NCBI GenBank assembly: GCA_963663375.1
Contig: OY760195.1
Location: forward strand, 434,001 to 498,000
DNA: 64,000 bases
Direction: 5' to 3'
Source: JAYREN01 sp963663375
Lineage (GTDB): Bacteria > Acidobacteriota > Holophagae > Holophagales > Holophagaceae
Shown in pieces: positions 45,433 through 53,606 of this stretch. The notes under the pieces are model-generated. The model was not told where the DNA came from and made no database searches. It saw nothing but the letters and a program-made list of their open reading frames with translations. Position 1 is the stretch's first letter. Every line of letters starts with the position of its first letter. The position numbers were made by a program, and so were the translations under genes.

Positions 45433-46617
45433 GTGTCCATCCGCGAACAGCTCGCCGCCTTCCAGTCCCTGAAGACGGACCTCTTCCACAAGGATTTCCT
45501 GCTCACCTGGGAACATCCCACGGAGGAGATCAAGGCCATCCTGACCCTGGCCGAGACCCTCAAGCAGCTTCACCAGGCGGGCCAGTCCTACCGCGCCTTC
45601 GATACGGGCCTGGCCATTTCCATCTTCCGGGACAACTCCACTCGCACTCGGTTCTCCTATGCCTCTGCCGCCAGTGCCATGGGCTTCACCCTCTCGGAAC
45701 TTGACGAGCAGAAGAGCCAGGTGGCCCACGGCGAGACCGTGCGCGAGACCGCGAACATGATCAGCTTCCTCACGGAAGTGATCGGCATCCGCGACGATAT
45801 GTTCCTGGGCGAGGGCAACAAGTACATGCGCGAAGTGGGCGACGCGCTCACGGACGGGACGAAGCAGGGCGTGCTACACCGCCGCCCCAGCCTCATCAAC
45901 CTGCAGTGCGACATCGACCATCCCACCCAGTCCCTGGCCGATTTGGCCTGGCTCAAGAAGCACTTCGGCAGCCTGGAGAACCTGAAGGGCAAGAAGATCG
46001 CCATGACCTGGGCCTACAGCCCCAGCTACGGCAAGCCGTTGTCCGTGCCCCAGGGCATCATCGGCCTGATGACCCGCTTCGGCATGAACGTGAGCCTAGC
46101 CCATCCCGAAGGCTACGGGCTCATTCCAGAGGTGGTGGAACGCGCCGGGAAACAGGCCAAGGAGAGCGGCGGCAGCTTCGAGACCGTAAACAGCATGGAA
46201 GCCGCCTTCGAAGGCGCACACATCGTCTATCCCAAGTCCTGGGCTCCGTACCATGTCATGCAGCAGCGCACGGCCCTGCTGCAGAAATCCGACAAGGAAG
46301 GCCTCAAGGATCTGGAGAAGGCCTGCCTCGCCAACAACGCCAAGTTCCAGAACTGGGAATGCGACCGCACCAAGATGAACCTGACCGCCGACAAGAAAGC
46401 CCTCTACATGCACTGCCTGCCTGCGGATATCACGGATGTCAGCTGCAAGGCGGGAGAAGTCAGCGCCGAGGTCTTCGAGCAGTACCGCATCCCCACCTAC
46501 CACGAGGCCAGCTACAAGCCCTTCGTCATCAGCGCCCTCATGTTCCTCACCCGCCTGCAGAACCCTGGCGCCAAGCTCGAGGAAATCGTCAATCGCGCCA
46601 AGGGACTCAGTATTTAA
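45433..46617 (+). CDS. ygeW: Knotted carbamoyltransferase YgeW
   Basis: 394-residue member of the aspartate/ornithine carbamoyltransferase superfamily. The carbamoyl-phosphate site FRDNSTRTR is intact, the C-terminal catalytic loop reads MHCLPADI, and HRRPSLINLQCDIDHPTQSL covers the HPTQ motif. The length and segment KSWAPYH fit YgeW, a knotted transcarbamylase tied to purine fermentation. Run in reverse it would give carbamoyl phosphate for ATP. GTG start after TAGGAG. Confidence 0.92.
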   Translation: MSIREQLAAFQSLKTDLFHKDFLLTWEHPTEEIKAILTLAETLKQLHQAGQSYRAFDTGLAISIFRDNSTRTRFSYASAASAMGFTLSELDEQKSQVAHGETVRETANMISFLTEVIGIRDDMFLGEGNKYMREVGDALTDGTKQGVLHRRPSLINLQCDIDHPTQSLADLAWLKKHFGSLENLKGKKIAMTWAYSPSYGKPLSVPQGIIGLMTRFGMNVSLAHPEGYGLIPEVVERAGKQAKESGGSFETVNSMEAAFEGAHIVYPKSWAPYHVMQQRTALLQKSDKEGLKDLEKACLANNAKFQNWECDRTKMNLTADKKALYMHCLPADITDVSCKAGEVSAEVFEQYRIPTYHEASYKPFVISALMFLTRLQNPGAKLEEIVNRAKGLSI

Positions 46618-46624
46618 AAACAAT

Positions 46625-46707
46625 TCCACGGATACACACGGATGAACACAGATAAAAGCTGAAGTTCCCCTGTTCTTCATCCGTGTTTATCCGTGTTCAT
46701 CCGTGGA
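46625..46707. repeat. REP-like palindromic element, copy 2
   Basis: 83 nt with arms TCCACGGATACACACGGATG... and ...CGTGTTCATCCGTGGA, nearly identical to copy 1 at 42697 but with a shorter centre. It fills the gap between ygeW and the next PLP gene. Confidence 0.85.
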
Positions 46708-46733
46708 CCCAATCTTTTCTCTGGAGCCTCCCC

Positions 46734-48188
46734 ATGTCCCGAATCGTGAAAGCCCTCAATCCTGAAGTCATCAAGCGCACGGCCAAGCGCTGCCGCGAGC
46801 GGGGCATCGTGATTCCCACCTTCGCCCAGATGCGGAATCCGGAAAGCATCCCCGCCAGCCAGAAGGCCAAGCTCAAGGGCGTCGGCCTCTGGGATGTGGA
46901 CCCTGCCAATCTCTTTCGCATTACCTGGAAGAACGATGTGGAGACTGGCCTCTTCGGCGGTCCCAACTTCCTGGAGATTCCCAAGGAAATCACGGGCATC
47001 AAGGCCCGAGTCATCGGTCTGGTGGGGAAGTTCTTCCCCACGGGCGCCCACAAAGTCGGCGCCGCCTTCTCCTGTTTGGTGCCGCGGCTGGTGAGCGGCG
47101 AATTCGATCCAGACAAGCACAAGGCCGTCTGGCCCAGCACAGGGAACTACTGCCGGGGCGGCGCCTTCGATAGCGCCATCCTGGGCTGCACCGCCGTTGC
47201 CATCCTGCCCGAGAACATGTCCAAGGAGCGCTTCACGTGGCTCGGCGAGATCGGCGCCGAGGTGATCGCCACCCCTGGCTGCGAATCCAATGTGAAGGAA
47301 ATCTACGACAAGTGCTGGGAGCTCAAGAACGATCCCATTCACATGGTCTTCAACCAGTTCGAGGAATTCGGGAATCCCATCTGGCACTACAACGTGACCG
47401 GGCCCGCCATAGAGGAAGTCTTCAACGGCCTGAAGTCCGAGAAGACTCGCTTCGCGGGTTACGTGAGCGCCACAGGCAGCGCGGGCACCATCGGCGCCGG
47501 TGACTACCTCAAGAAGCAGTTCCCCGGCCTGAAGATCATCGCCACCGAGGCACTGCAGTGCCCGACGCTGCTAAACAACGGGTTTGGGGATCACCGCATC
47601 GAGGGCATCGGCGACAAGCACGTTCCCTGGGTACACAACGTCCGCAACACCGATGCCGTGGCCGCCATCGACGACGAGGACTGCATGCGCCTCCTGCGGC
47701 TCTTCAACGAACCCGATGGGAAGAAGTTCCTGGCGGCTTCAGGCGTGGACACCCCCACGATCGAAAACCTGGGTCTGCTCGGCATCAGCGGCATCTGCAA
47801 CCTGCTGGCCGCCATCAAGGCCGCCAAGTATTGGGAACTGGACGAGAACGACGTGGTGTTCACCATCTTCACGGACAGCGTGGAGATGTATCGTTCCAGG
47901 CTCGAAGAACTCACCGCCGAGCGCGGCGCCTTCACGCCGGTGGAGGCCGCCAAGGCCCATACAGGCAGCCTCGAGCGCCAGGCCGTGGATAACTTCAAGG
48001 AACTCACCCATCAGGATCGCAAGGCCATCCACAACCTGAAGTACTACACTTGGGTGGAACAGCAAGGGAAGACTTACGAGGAGATCAACGCTCAGTGGAA
48101 TCCCGAGTACTGGCGCGAACTCTTCGAGGAAGAAGTCATCCACTTCGATAAGCTCATCACCGACTTCAATGGCGAAGTGGGCTTGTAA
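46734..48188 (+). CDS. Fold-type-II PLP enzyme of uncertain reaction (TrpB/cysteine-synthase-like)
   Basis: 484-residue PLP-dependent protein. The motif FFPTGAHKVGAAF places a Lys in the same setting as TrpB's TGAHKIN, and PSTGNYCRGGAFDSA and SATGSAGTIGAGD resemble the substrate and phosphate loops of the family. It is longer than cysteine synthase (about 310) or TrpB (about 400) because of a C-terminal extension of about 120 residues. It is not YgeX by its N-terminus or motifs. In this operon it is a good candidate for the ammonia-releasing step on a diaminopropionate-like product; that is inference. CTGGAG precedes the ATG. Confidence 0.8.
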   Translation: MSRIVKALNPEVIKRTAKRCRERGIVIPTFAQMRNPESIPASQKAKLKGVGLWDVDPANLFRITWKNDVETGLFGGPNFLEIPKEITGIKARVIGLVGKFFPTGAHKVGAAFSCLVPRLVSGEFDPDKHKAVWPSTGNYCRGGAFDSAILGCTAVAILPENMSKERFTWLGEIGAEVIATPGCESNVKEIYDKCWELKNDPIHMVFNQFEEFGNPIWHYNVTGPAIEEVFNGLKSEKTRFAGYVSATGSAGTIGAGDYLKKQFPGLKIIATEALQCPTLLNNGFGDHRIEGIGDKHVPWVHNVRNTDAVAAIDDEDCMRLLRLFNEPDGKKFLAASGVDTPTIENLGLLGISGICNLLAAIKAAKYWELDENDVVFTIFTDSVEMYRSRLEELTAERGAFTPVEAAKAHTGSLERQAVDNFKELTHQDRKAIHNLKYYTWVEQQGKTYEEINAQWNPEYWRELFEEEVIHFDKLITDFNGEVGL

Positions 48189-48203
48189 AGGGGATACCGC
48201 CCC

Positions 48204-49517
48204 ATGCGCATTCTCATCCAGAACGGCACGATTCTCACCTTCGGCAAGCCCTGTCGGGTGCTGGAGGGCCACGCCCTGCTCCTCGAGAACGGGGAGATCG
48301 CCCGGATCGCCCAGAAGATCGAGGGGCCCTTCGATCGCGTGATCGACGCCAAGGGCAAGATCGTCATGCCGGGGTTCGTGAATGCCCACATGCATTTCTA
48401 TTCGACCCTGGTGCGCGGCCTCGGCAAGGCCGCGCCCAGCGGCAATTTCCAGGAGGTGCTGCAGAACCTATGGTGGCGCCTGGACCGCCAACTGAGCCTG
48501 GACGATGTGGAGGTTTCGACGGAGGTCATCCTCTTCGACGCCATTCGCAAGGGCACCACCACTCTGGTGGATCACCACGCCAGTCCCGGCGCCGTGCGGG
48601 GGTCTCTGGACCGCATCGCCGCTGCCGTGAAACGGATGGGTCTGAGAGCCTGCCTCTGCTACGAACTCTCGGACCGGGATGGCGAGGCCGTCCTGGAGGC
48701 GGGGCTGGAGGAGAACGCCGCCTTCATCGACCGCTGCGCCAGGGAACAGGATCCCCAGCTGCGCGCGCTCTTCGGACTCCACGCAGCCTTCACCCTCTCG
48801 GACCATAGCCTCGCCCGCGCCAAGGAAATGAGCCGGGAGACAGGCTTCCACGTCCATGTGGCCGAGGCGGCCTCCGATGTCCGCTTCAATCTCGATCATT
48901 TCGGACGCACCCCCGTGGCACGCCTGGCGGAGCAAGGAATCCTGGGCCCCAGAACCCTCGCGGGCCATGCGGTGCATGTGAGCGAGGCGGACATGGACAT
49001 CCTGGCCCACACTGGCACTTTCGTGGTCCATAACCCCCAGTCCAACCTCAATAACGCCGTGGGAATCGCCGACGTGGTGGGGCTGGCGAGACACGGCGTG
49101 CGGGTGGGATTGGGCACGGATGCCATGACCGTGGCCATGCTGGAGGAGCTCCGGGTGGGCCTCTGGGCCCAGCATCTGCGCCAGGACAATCCATCCTGCG
49201 GTTTCATGGAACTCACGGATGCTCTCCTGGTGCGGAACCCCGAACTGGCCACCAACCTTTGGGGCTTCCCCCTGGGTCTTCTTCAGGAGGGTGCCGCCGC
49301 GGATGTGATTCTCGTGGACTACGCGCCACCCACCCCCCTCCGGGAAGATACCGTCCTGGGCCACCTGATCTTTGGCCTCTCCCAGGCTCCCGTGGACACC
49401 ACCATCGCCGGAGGCCGCGTGCTCATGGAGGGCCGCCGCATGGCCCCCGAACTGGACGAGGAATCCGTGGCCGCACGGTCACGGAGCCTGGCCGAAAGCC
49501 TATGGGCACGATTCTAG
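48204..49517 (+). CDS. ssnA: SsnA-type aminohydrolase
   Basis: 437-residue amidohydrolase. FVNAHMHFYSTLVRG gives the metal His pair; NLWWRLDRQL and VDHHASPGAVRGSL are typical of SsnA, followed by FHVHVAEA, AGHAVHV and GLGTDAM. SsnA is a conserved member of the anaerobic purine/urate cluster and probably deaminates or hydrolyses a purine-derived intermediate. It follows the PLP gene after 15 nt. Confidence 0.9.
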   Translation: MRILIQNGTILTFGKPCRVLEGHALLLENGEIARIAQKIEGPFDRVIDAKGKIVMPGFVNAHMHFYSTLVRGLGKAAPSGNFQEVLQNLWWRLDRQLSLDDVEVSTEVILFDAIRKGTTTLVDHHASPGAVRGSLDRIAAAVKRMGLRACLCYELSDRDGEAVLEAGLEENAAFIDRCAREQDPQLRALFGLHAAFTLSDHSLARAKEMSRETGFHVHVAEAASDVRFNLDHFGRTPVARLAEQGILGPRTLAGHAVHVSEADMDILAHTGTFVVHNPQSNLNNAVGIADVVGLARHGVRVGLGTDAMTVAMLEELRVGLWAQHLRQDNPSCGFMELTDALLVRNPELATNLWGFPLGLLQEGAAADVILVDYAPPTPLREDTVLGHLIFGLSQAPVDTTIAGGRVLMEGRRMAPELDEESVAARSRSLAESLWARF

Positions 49518-49530
49518 ATAGAATGGCGCC

Positions 49531-50451
49531 ATGACAATGGCACACCCGTCACCCTTCCCGGAAATCCAGGTCCGTTTGGCGCAGGCATACCCTGACCTGC
49601 CGCCGGGCCAGCGGAGCATCGTGGACCGCCTCACGGAGGATCCATTCCTGGGCGCCATGTGGGGCGTGGAGGCGATGGCGGATCAGGCCAACGTGAGCGT
49701 TGGAACGGTTCTGCGCCTCGCCAAGCGCCTGGGCTACCCGAGTTTCATGGAATTCAGGAACGCCCTGCGCTCGGCCTGCAATGAGCGGAATGCGGCGCAG
49801 GTCGCCGAGGCCGAGGCCCCCCCAAGGGATATCCACGGCACCCTGGCGGAGGTGACCCACCGGGATGGAATCTGCTTCCAGCGCCTCATGCAGGAGGTGG
49901 ACGGGCCCCTTCTCGAGGAGGCCACCCGTATGCTGGTGGAGGCCCGCCACCGCGTCATTCTGGGCCGCGGCGTGTCCCACATGATGTGCCTGATCCTGGC
50001 CTTCTATCTCACCCAGGCGGGTCTACCCTCCATCGCCGCCATCCCCTCGGACTACGCCACTCAGGTGGCGAATCTGGGCCCCGGCGATCTACTGGTGGCC
50101 GCCAGCTTTCCCCCTTACAGCCGGGAAACGGTGGACGCCATGGCCTTCGCCCGGGAGAACGGCGTGAAGATCCTGGCCTTTTCGGATCGCAAGGACTCAC
50201 CCCTGGCGCTCTACGCGGATCTCCTCATCCCCGTGCCCAGCGAGGATCTGCTCTACAGTCACAGCCTCACCACCTTTGCCGCCCTCGCCCATGCCTTCGC
50301 CATTGTGGTCGCAGGCCTGGACCAGGTCGGTACGCTCAAGCGGCTCAAGGCGGCAGGCCAGGTGGCCCAGCCGCTCTTTGTGGACTACTGGCTCCCCCCT
50401 CATCCCCAGCCCGTGAGGATGAAAAACCCACCCATCCACTCCCGACCATGA
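49531..50451 (+). CDS. RpiR/MurR-family transcriptional regulator
   Basis: 306 residues: an N-terminal helix-turn-helix (about 35-75, ADQANVSVGTVLRLAKRLGYPSFMEFR) and a C-terminal SIS domain (about 130-260, with VILGRGVSHMM and LLVAASFPPYSRET). SIS domains usually bind phosphosugars, so the effector here is not obvious. It lies 13 nt after ssnA, which suggests it regulates its own operon. Confidence 0.9.
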   Translation: MTMAHPSPFPEIQVRLAQAYPDLPPGQRSIVDRLTEDPFLGAMWGVEAMADQANVSVGTVLRLAKRLGYPSFMEFRNALRSACNERNAAQVAEAEAPPRDIHGTLAEVTHRDGICFQRLMQEVDGPLLEEATRMLVEARHRVILGRGVSHMMCLILAFYLTQAGLPSIAAIPSDYATQVANLGPGDLLVAASFPPYSRETVDAMAFARENGVKILAFSDRKDSPLALYADLLIPVPSEDLLYSHSLTTFAALAHAFAIVVAGLDQVGTLKRLKAAGQVAQPLFVDYWLPPHPQPVRMKNPPIHSRP

Positions 50452-50464
50452 TCTGTGTTCCAGG

Positions 50465-50485
50465 AGCCCCGCTGACGGCGGGGCT
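50465..50485 (+). terminator. Hairpin between rpiR and xdhC, weak terminator or attenuator
   Basis: 8-bp perfect stem AGCCCCGC (50465-50472) and GCGGGGCT (50478-50485) with a 5-nt loop, without a T-run. It may reduce read-through from the catabolic genes to the molybdenum genes. Confidence 0.4.
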
Positions 50486-50505
50486 GCCTTGATGGAATGG
50501 GAACT

Positions 50506-51573
50506 ATGCTGACCCTGCTCGAAGACATCCTCCAATCCCAATCCCCCAGGGTGCTAGCCACCCTGGTCCAGGTGAAAGGAAGTTCCTACCGTCGGCCGGG
50601 GGCACGAATGCTCATGGACCTCGAAGGTATTCGAGGGGGCGTAATCAGCGCCGGGTGCATGGAGTCTGATCTGGCGGGCAGAGTGGCGGCCACCCTTGCC
50701 CAGGGCACGCCCCAACTCGTCAAGTACGACATGGGCAGCGAGCTGGACCGCATCTGGGGCACAGGCATGGGCTGCCAAGGCCAAGCGGACATCCTCCTGA
50801 CGCCCCTGACGGAGGCCTACGATGCCACCTGGGCCCGGATGGCCCGGGAGGCTCTGCGCCAGCGCCGACCAGGCATCCTCCTCACAGTCTTCGCGTCTCC
50901 CGAAACCAGCCAGGTGGGTCGCACTCAGTGGTGGGATCCCACTTGCCCGGAGGACACTCTGGACGCACCCCAACGGACAGCAGCCCAGAAAGCACTCAAT
51001 TCAGAGAAGCCCATCACCCTGGTGCTGGAGGGTGTGTCGATCCTGGTGGAACCAGTGCTTCCTCCCGTCGCGCTCTGGATCTACGGGGCCGGAGAGAATG
51101 CCCGCCCCTTGGCGACCTTGGCGATTCAGTTGGGCTGGGAGGTGGGCATGCTGGACCACCGCCCTGCCCTGGCCGCGCCCGGGCGTTTCCCCGGTGCACG
51201 ACAGGTAATGTCGGGTTCGCAGGAGACCCTTGCCGCCGCCCTTACAGAAGACGCCCGAAGTGCAGGTGTCGTCATGAGCCATGTCTTCGATCCCGACAAG
51301 GCCATGCTGCGGCACATGCTCGCCAGTTCCATTCCCTACGTTGGTCTCCAGGGAAACCGCCTGCGCAGCTCCAAGCTCCTGAAGGAGCTCCACCAGGAGG
51401 GCTTCCCCTTGACGGAGGCGCAGCAACATCGTCTCCACGCGCCCATGGGACTGAACCTGGGGGCTGAATCCCCCGAAATTATTGCCCTGGCCGTGCTCGC
51501 GGAGATCCAGGCCACCCTGAATGGCCACGCCCCTCTTCCCCTCCGGGAGCTCGAGGGCTCCATCCACGGATGA
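50506..51573 (+). CDS. xdhC: XdhC/CoxI-family molybdenum hydroxylase maturation protein
   Basis: 355-residue chaperone that binds molybdopterin and helps insert the sulfurated cofactor into xanthine dehydrogenase. The N-terminal XdhC/CoxI domain has VKGSSYRRPGARM and GGVISAGCMESD. The C-terminal Rossmann domain begins LWIYGAGENARPLA. ATG at 50506 preferred; an in-frame ATG at 50497 adds three residues. mocA overlaps its stop (ATGA). Confidence 0.88.
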   Translation: MLTLLEDILQSQSPRVLATLVQVKGSSYRRPGARMLMDLEGIRGGVISAGCMESDLAGRVAATLAQGTPQLVKYDMGSELDRIWGTGMGCQGQADILLTPLTEAYDATWARMAREALRQRRPGILLTVFASPETSQVGRTQWWDPTCPEDTLDAPQRTAAQKALNSEKPITLVLEGVSILVEPVLPPVALWIYGAGENARPLATLAIQLGWEVGMLDHRPALAAPGRFPGARQVMSGSQETLAAALTEDARSAGVVMSHVFDPDKAMLRHMLASSIPYVGLQGNRLRSSKLLKELHQEGFPLTEAQQHRLHAPMGLNLGAESPEIIALAVLAEIQATLNGHAPLPLRELEGSIHG

Positions 51574-52145
51574 GCCTTCCCGCCATCATCCTGGCAGCGG
51601 GGGCCTCCCGGCGTTTGGGATGGCCCAAACAGAGCGTGGAAGTGGATGGAGAGTCCCTGGTTCACCGCGCTGCCCGGGCTGCCCTGGAGGCGGGCTTGGA
51701 CCCCGTATTCATCGTCCTGGGAGCGGGAGCGGAAGCCCTGCAGCCCCTCGTCGCGGACCTCCCGGTAGAGATCGTACCGAATCGCCACTGGGAAGAGGGC
51801 ATGTCCTCCTCCATCCGGGTGGGCCTCGAAGCCCTCCCCCCCGCGGCCCGCGCCGTCGTCCTCATGGTCTGCGATCAGATCCACCTGGAGGCCACCGTGT
51901 TGGAGCGCCTCATCCAAGCCTTCCAGGCATCCCCGACCCACCCCGCCGCCTGCCTCTACGAGGGCAACCTGGGGGTCCCTGCCATCTTCCCGCGCTCCGC
52001 CTTCGCCGAGCTTGCAGCCCTGCGCGGGGACAAAGGCGCCCGCCTCCTGCTGCAGCAACCAGGCGTCACCCCTGTGGCCTGGCCCGAGGGGAGGCTAGAT
52101 CTTGATGATGCGAACGCCGTTTCGAAAATCGAAAAACCGAAATGA
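51570..52145 (+). CDS. mocA: MocA/YgfJ-type molybdenum cofactor cytidylyltransferase
   Basis: 191-residue nucleotidyltransferase. The motif ILAAGASRRLGWPKQ and the metal-binding region VLMVCDQ fit MocA, which turns Mo-molybdopterin into the cytosine dinucleotide form used by bacterial xanthine dehydrogenase-family enzymes. Co-translated with xdhC. Confidence 0.9.
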   Translation: MSLPAIILAAGASRRLGWPKQSVEVDGESLVHRAARAALEAGLDPVFIVLGAGAEALQPLVADLPVEIVPNRHWEEGMSSSIRVGLEALPPAARAVVLMVCDQIHLEATVLERLIQAFQASPTHPAACLYEGNLGVPAIFPRSAFAELAALRGDKGARLLLQQPGVTPVAWPEGRLDLDDANAVSKIEKPK

Positions 52146-52155
52146 AGGAGTCTGA

Positions 52156-52950
52156 ATGATTCAGAGAACGGTGGTTGCCATCCTGCTGGCCCTTGGGGTG
52201 CTGGGATCCACGGGGTGTCGAAGGCGCAGGTCGCCGGAGCCTCCGGTGATCGCCGCCGCTGCGGACCTCCGGTTTGCGCTGGAGGCAATCGCGCAGGACT
52301 TCAAGCAGGAGACTGGCTTGAGTGTGCGACTTACCTTCGGGAGTTCCGGCAACCTGGCCCGTCAGATCGAGCAGGGCGCTCCTTATCAGGTCTTTCTGTC
52401 TGCAGACGAAGACTTTATCTCACGCCTTCAGCGCGCAGGAAGGACGGAAGACGGCGGTGTTCGGTACGGTATCGGCCGCATCGGCTGGTTCATCCCGAAG
52501 GGCAGCCCGGTCGCGCCGGCCGGTGGTCCTGCGGCGATCTCATCGGCCCTGAAGGAAGGGCATCTAAGGGCCTTTGCTCTCGCCAACCCCGATCACGCCC
52601 CCTACGGAATGCGCGGGCGGGAAGCCTTGCGACATGCCGGTCTCTGGGAACCCTTGAAGCCCCATCTTGTGCTGGGAGAAAACATCGCCCAGGCGGCCCA
52701 GTTCACACTCACGGGCGAGGCTCAGGCGGGCATCATCGCATACAGCTTGGCCCTGGCACCCACGTTTCGGGACCGGGGACATTTCGAACTGATCCCGGAG
52801 ACTTGGCATCAGCCCCTCGCCCAGCGCATGGTCCTGATCAGGGGCGCAGGTCCGGACGCCCGGCGCTTCTTTGCATTCCTCCAGGAATCCCAGGCTCGGG
52901 CCACCCTGCGCCGATTTGGCTTCGTGCTGCCGGGAGATGGACCCGCATGA
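52156..52950 (+). CDS. modA: Molybdate ABC transporter substrate-binding lipoprotein
   Basis: 264-residue periplasmic binding protein. The N-terminal signal ends in a lipobox LGSTGC (Cys21). The mature start IAAAADLRFAL, FGSSGNLARQIEQGAPYQVFLSAD and NPDHAPYG are typical ModA segments. Its context with modB, modC and molybdenum enzymes supports molybdate or tungstate as ligand. Confidence 0.9.
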   Translation: MIQRTVVAILLALGVLGSTGCRRRRSPEPPVIAAAADLRFALEAIAQDFKQETGLSVRLTFGSSGNLARQIEQGAPYQVFLSADEDFISRLQRAGRTEDGGVRYGIGRIGWFIPKGSPVAPAGGPAAISSALKEGHLRAFALANPDHAPYGMRGREALRHAGLWEPLKPHLVLGENIAQAAQFTLTGEAQAGIIAYSLALAPTFRDRGHFELIPETWHQPLAQRMVLIRGAGPDARRFFAFLQESQARATLRRFGFVLPGDGPA

Positions 52951-53606
52951 ACCTGTCGGCCTTCCGGCTCTCCTTCGAATTGGCGCTGTGGACCCTGCTC
53001 ATCTTGGGCCCCCTGGCCCTCTTCGGAGGGCGCGCCCTGGCCCGAAGTCGCTTCCGTGGGCGCAGCCTGGTGGAAGCGCTGGTGGCTCTACCGCTGGTGC
53101 TGCCCCCGACAGTCCTCGGCTACTACTTGCTGGTGGGCTTCAGCCAGCAGAGCCCCCTGGGCGCCCTTTATGCCGGTGTCATGGGTCAGCCCCTCGCGTT
53201 CACCTTTCAAGGACTGGTCCTCGCGTCTGTGATCTTCAACCTCCCCTTCGCGCTTCAGCCCATGCAGCGGGCCTTCGAAGCCATCCCACTAGAGGTCCTG
53301 GAGGCCGCAGACTGCTGCGGCCTTACCCCGTGGCGGAAGCTCTGGCGCATCGAACTGCCCCTGGCCTGGACGGGCGTTGTGAGCGGTCTGGTGTTGACCT
53401 TCGTCCATACCTTAGGCGAGTTCGGTGTGGTCCTGATGATCGGCGGAAACATCCCAGGGGAGACCCAGACGGTGGCCATCGCCATCTATGATCGCGTTCA
53501 GGCCTTCGATCAGGCTGGCGCGGGGAGCATGGCCATCGTGTTGCTGGTCCTGAGTCTCGGGGCAATCACCCTCTCCTATGCCCTTTCTCGGAGACGCCAT
53601 GAGTGA
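52947..53606 (+). CDS. modB: Molybdate ABC transporter permease
   Basis: 219-residue membrane protein with about five hydrophobic segments. VALPLVLPPTVLGYYLL and the EAA-type loop EVLEAADCCGLTPWRKLWRIELPLA, which contacts the ATPase, mark ModB. The start overlaps the modA stop by ATGA. Confidence 0.92.
   Translation: MNLSAFRLSFELALWTLLILGPLALFGGRALARSRFRGRSLVEALVALPLVLPPTVLGYYLLVGFSQQSPLGALYAGVMGQPLAFTFQGLVLASVIFNLPFALQPMQRAFEAIPLEVLEAADCCGLTPWRKLWRIELPLAWTGVVSGLVLTFVHTLGEFGVVLMIGGNIPGETQTVAIAIYDRVQAFDQAGAGSMAIVLLVLSLGAITLSYALSRRRHE

Noticed and set aside
42697..46707. CRISPR array from the CCGTG/CACGG repeats
   Set aside because: Only two copies, arranged as inverted arms about 4 kb apart, with no regular spacers or cas genes.
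46734..48188. Call of the PLP gene as ygeX or trpB
   Set aside because: The N-terminus and overall length fit neither; only the Lys motif resembles TrpB.
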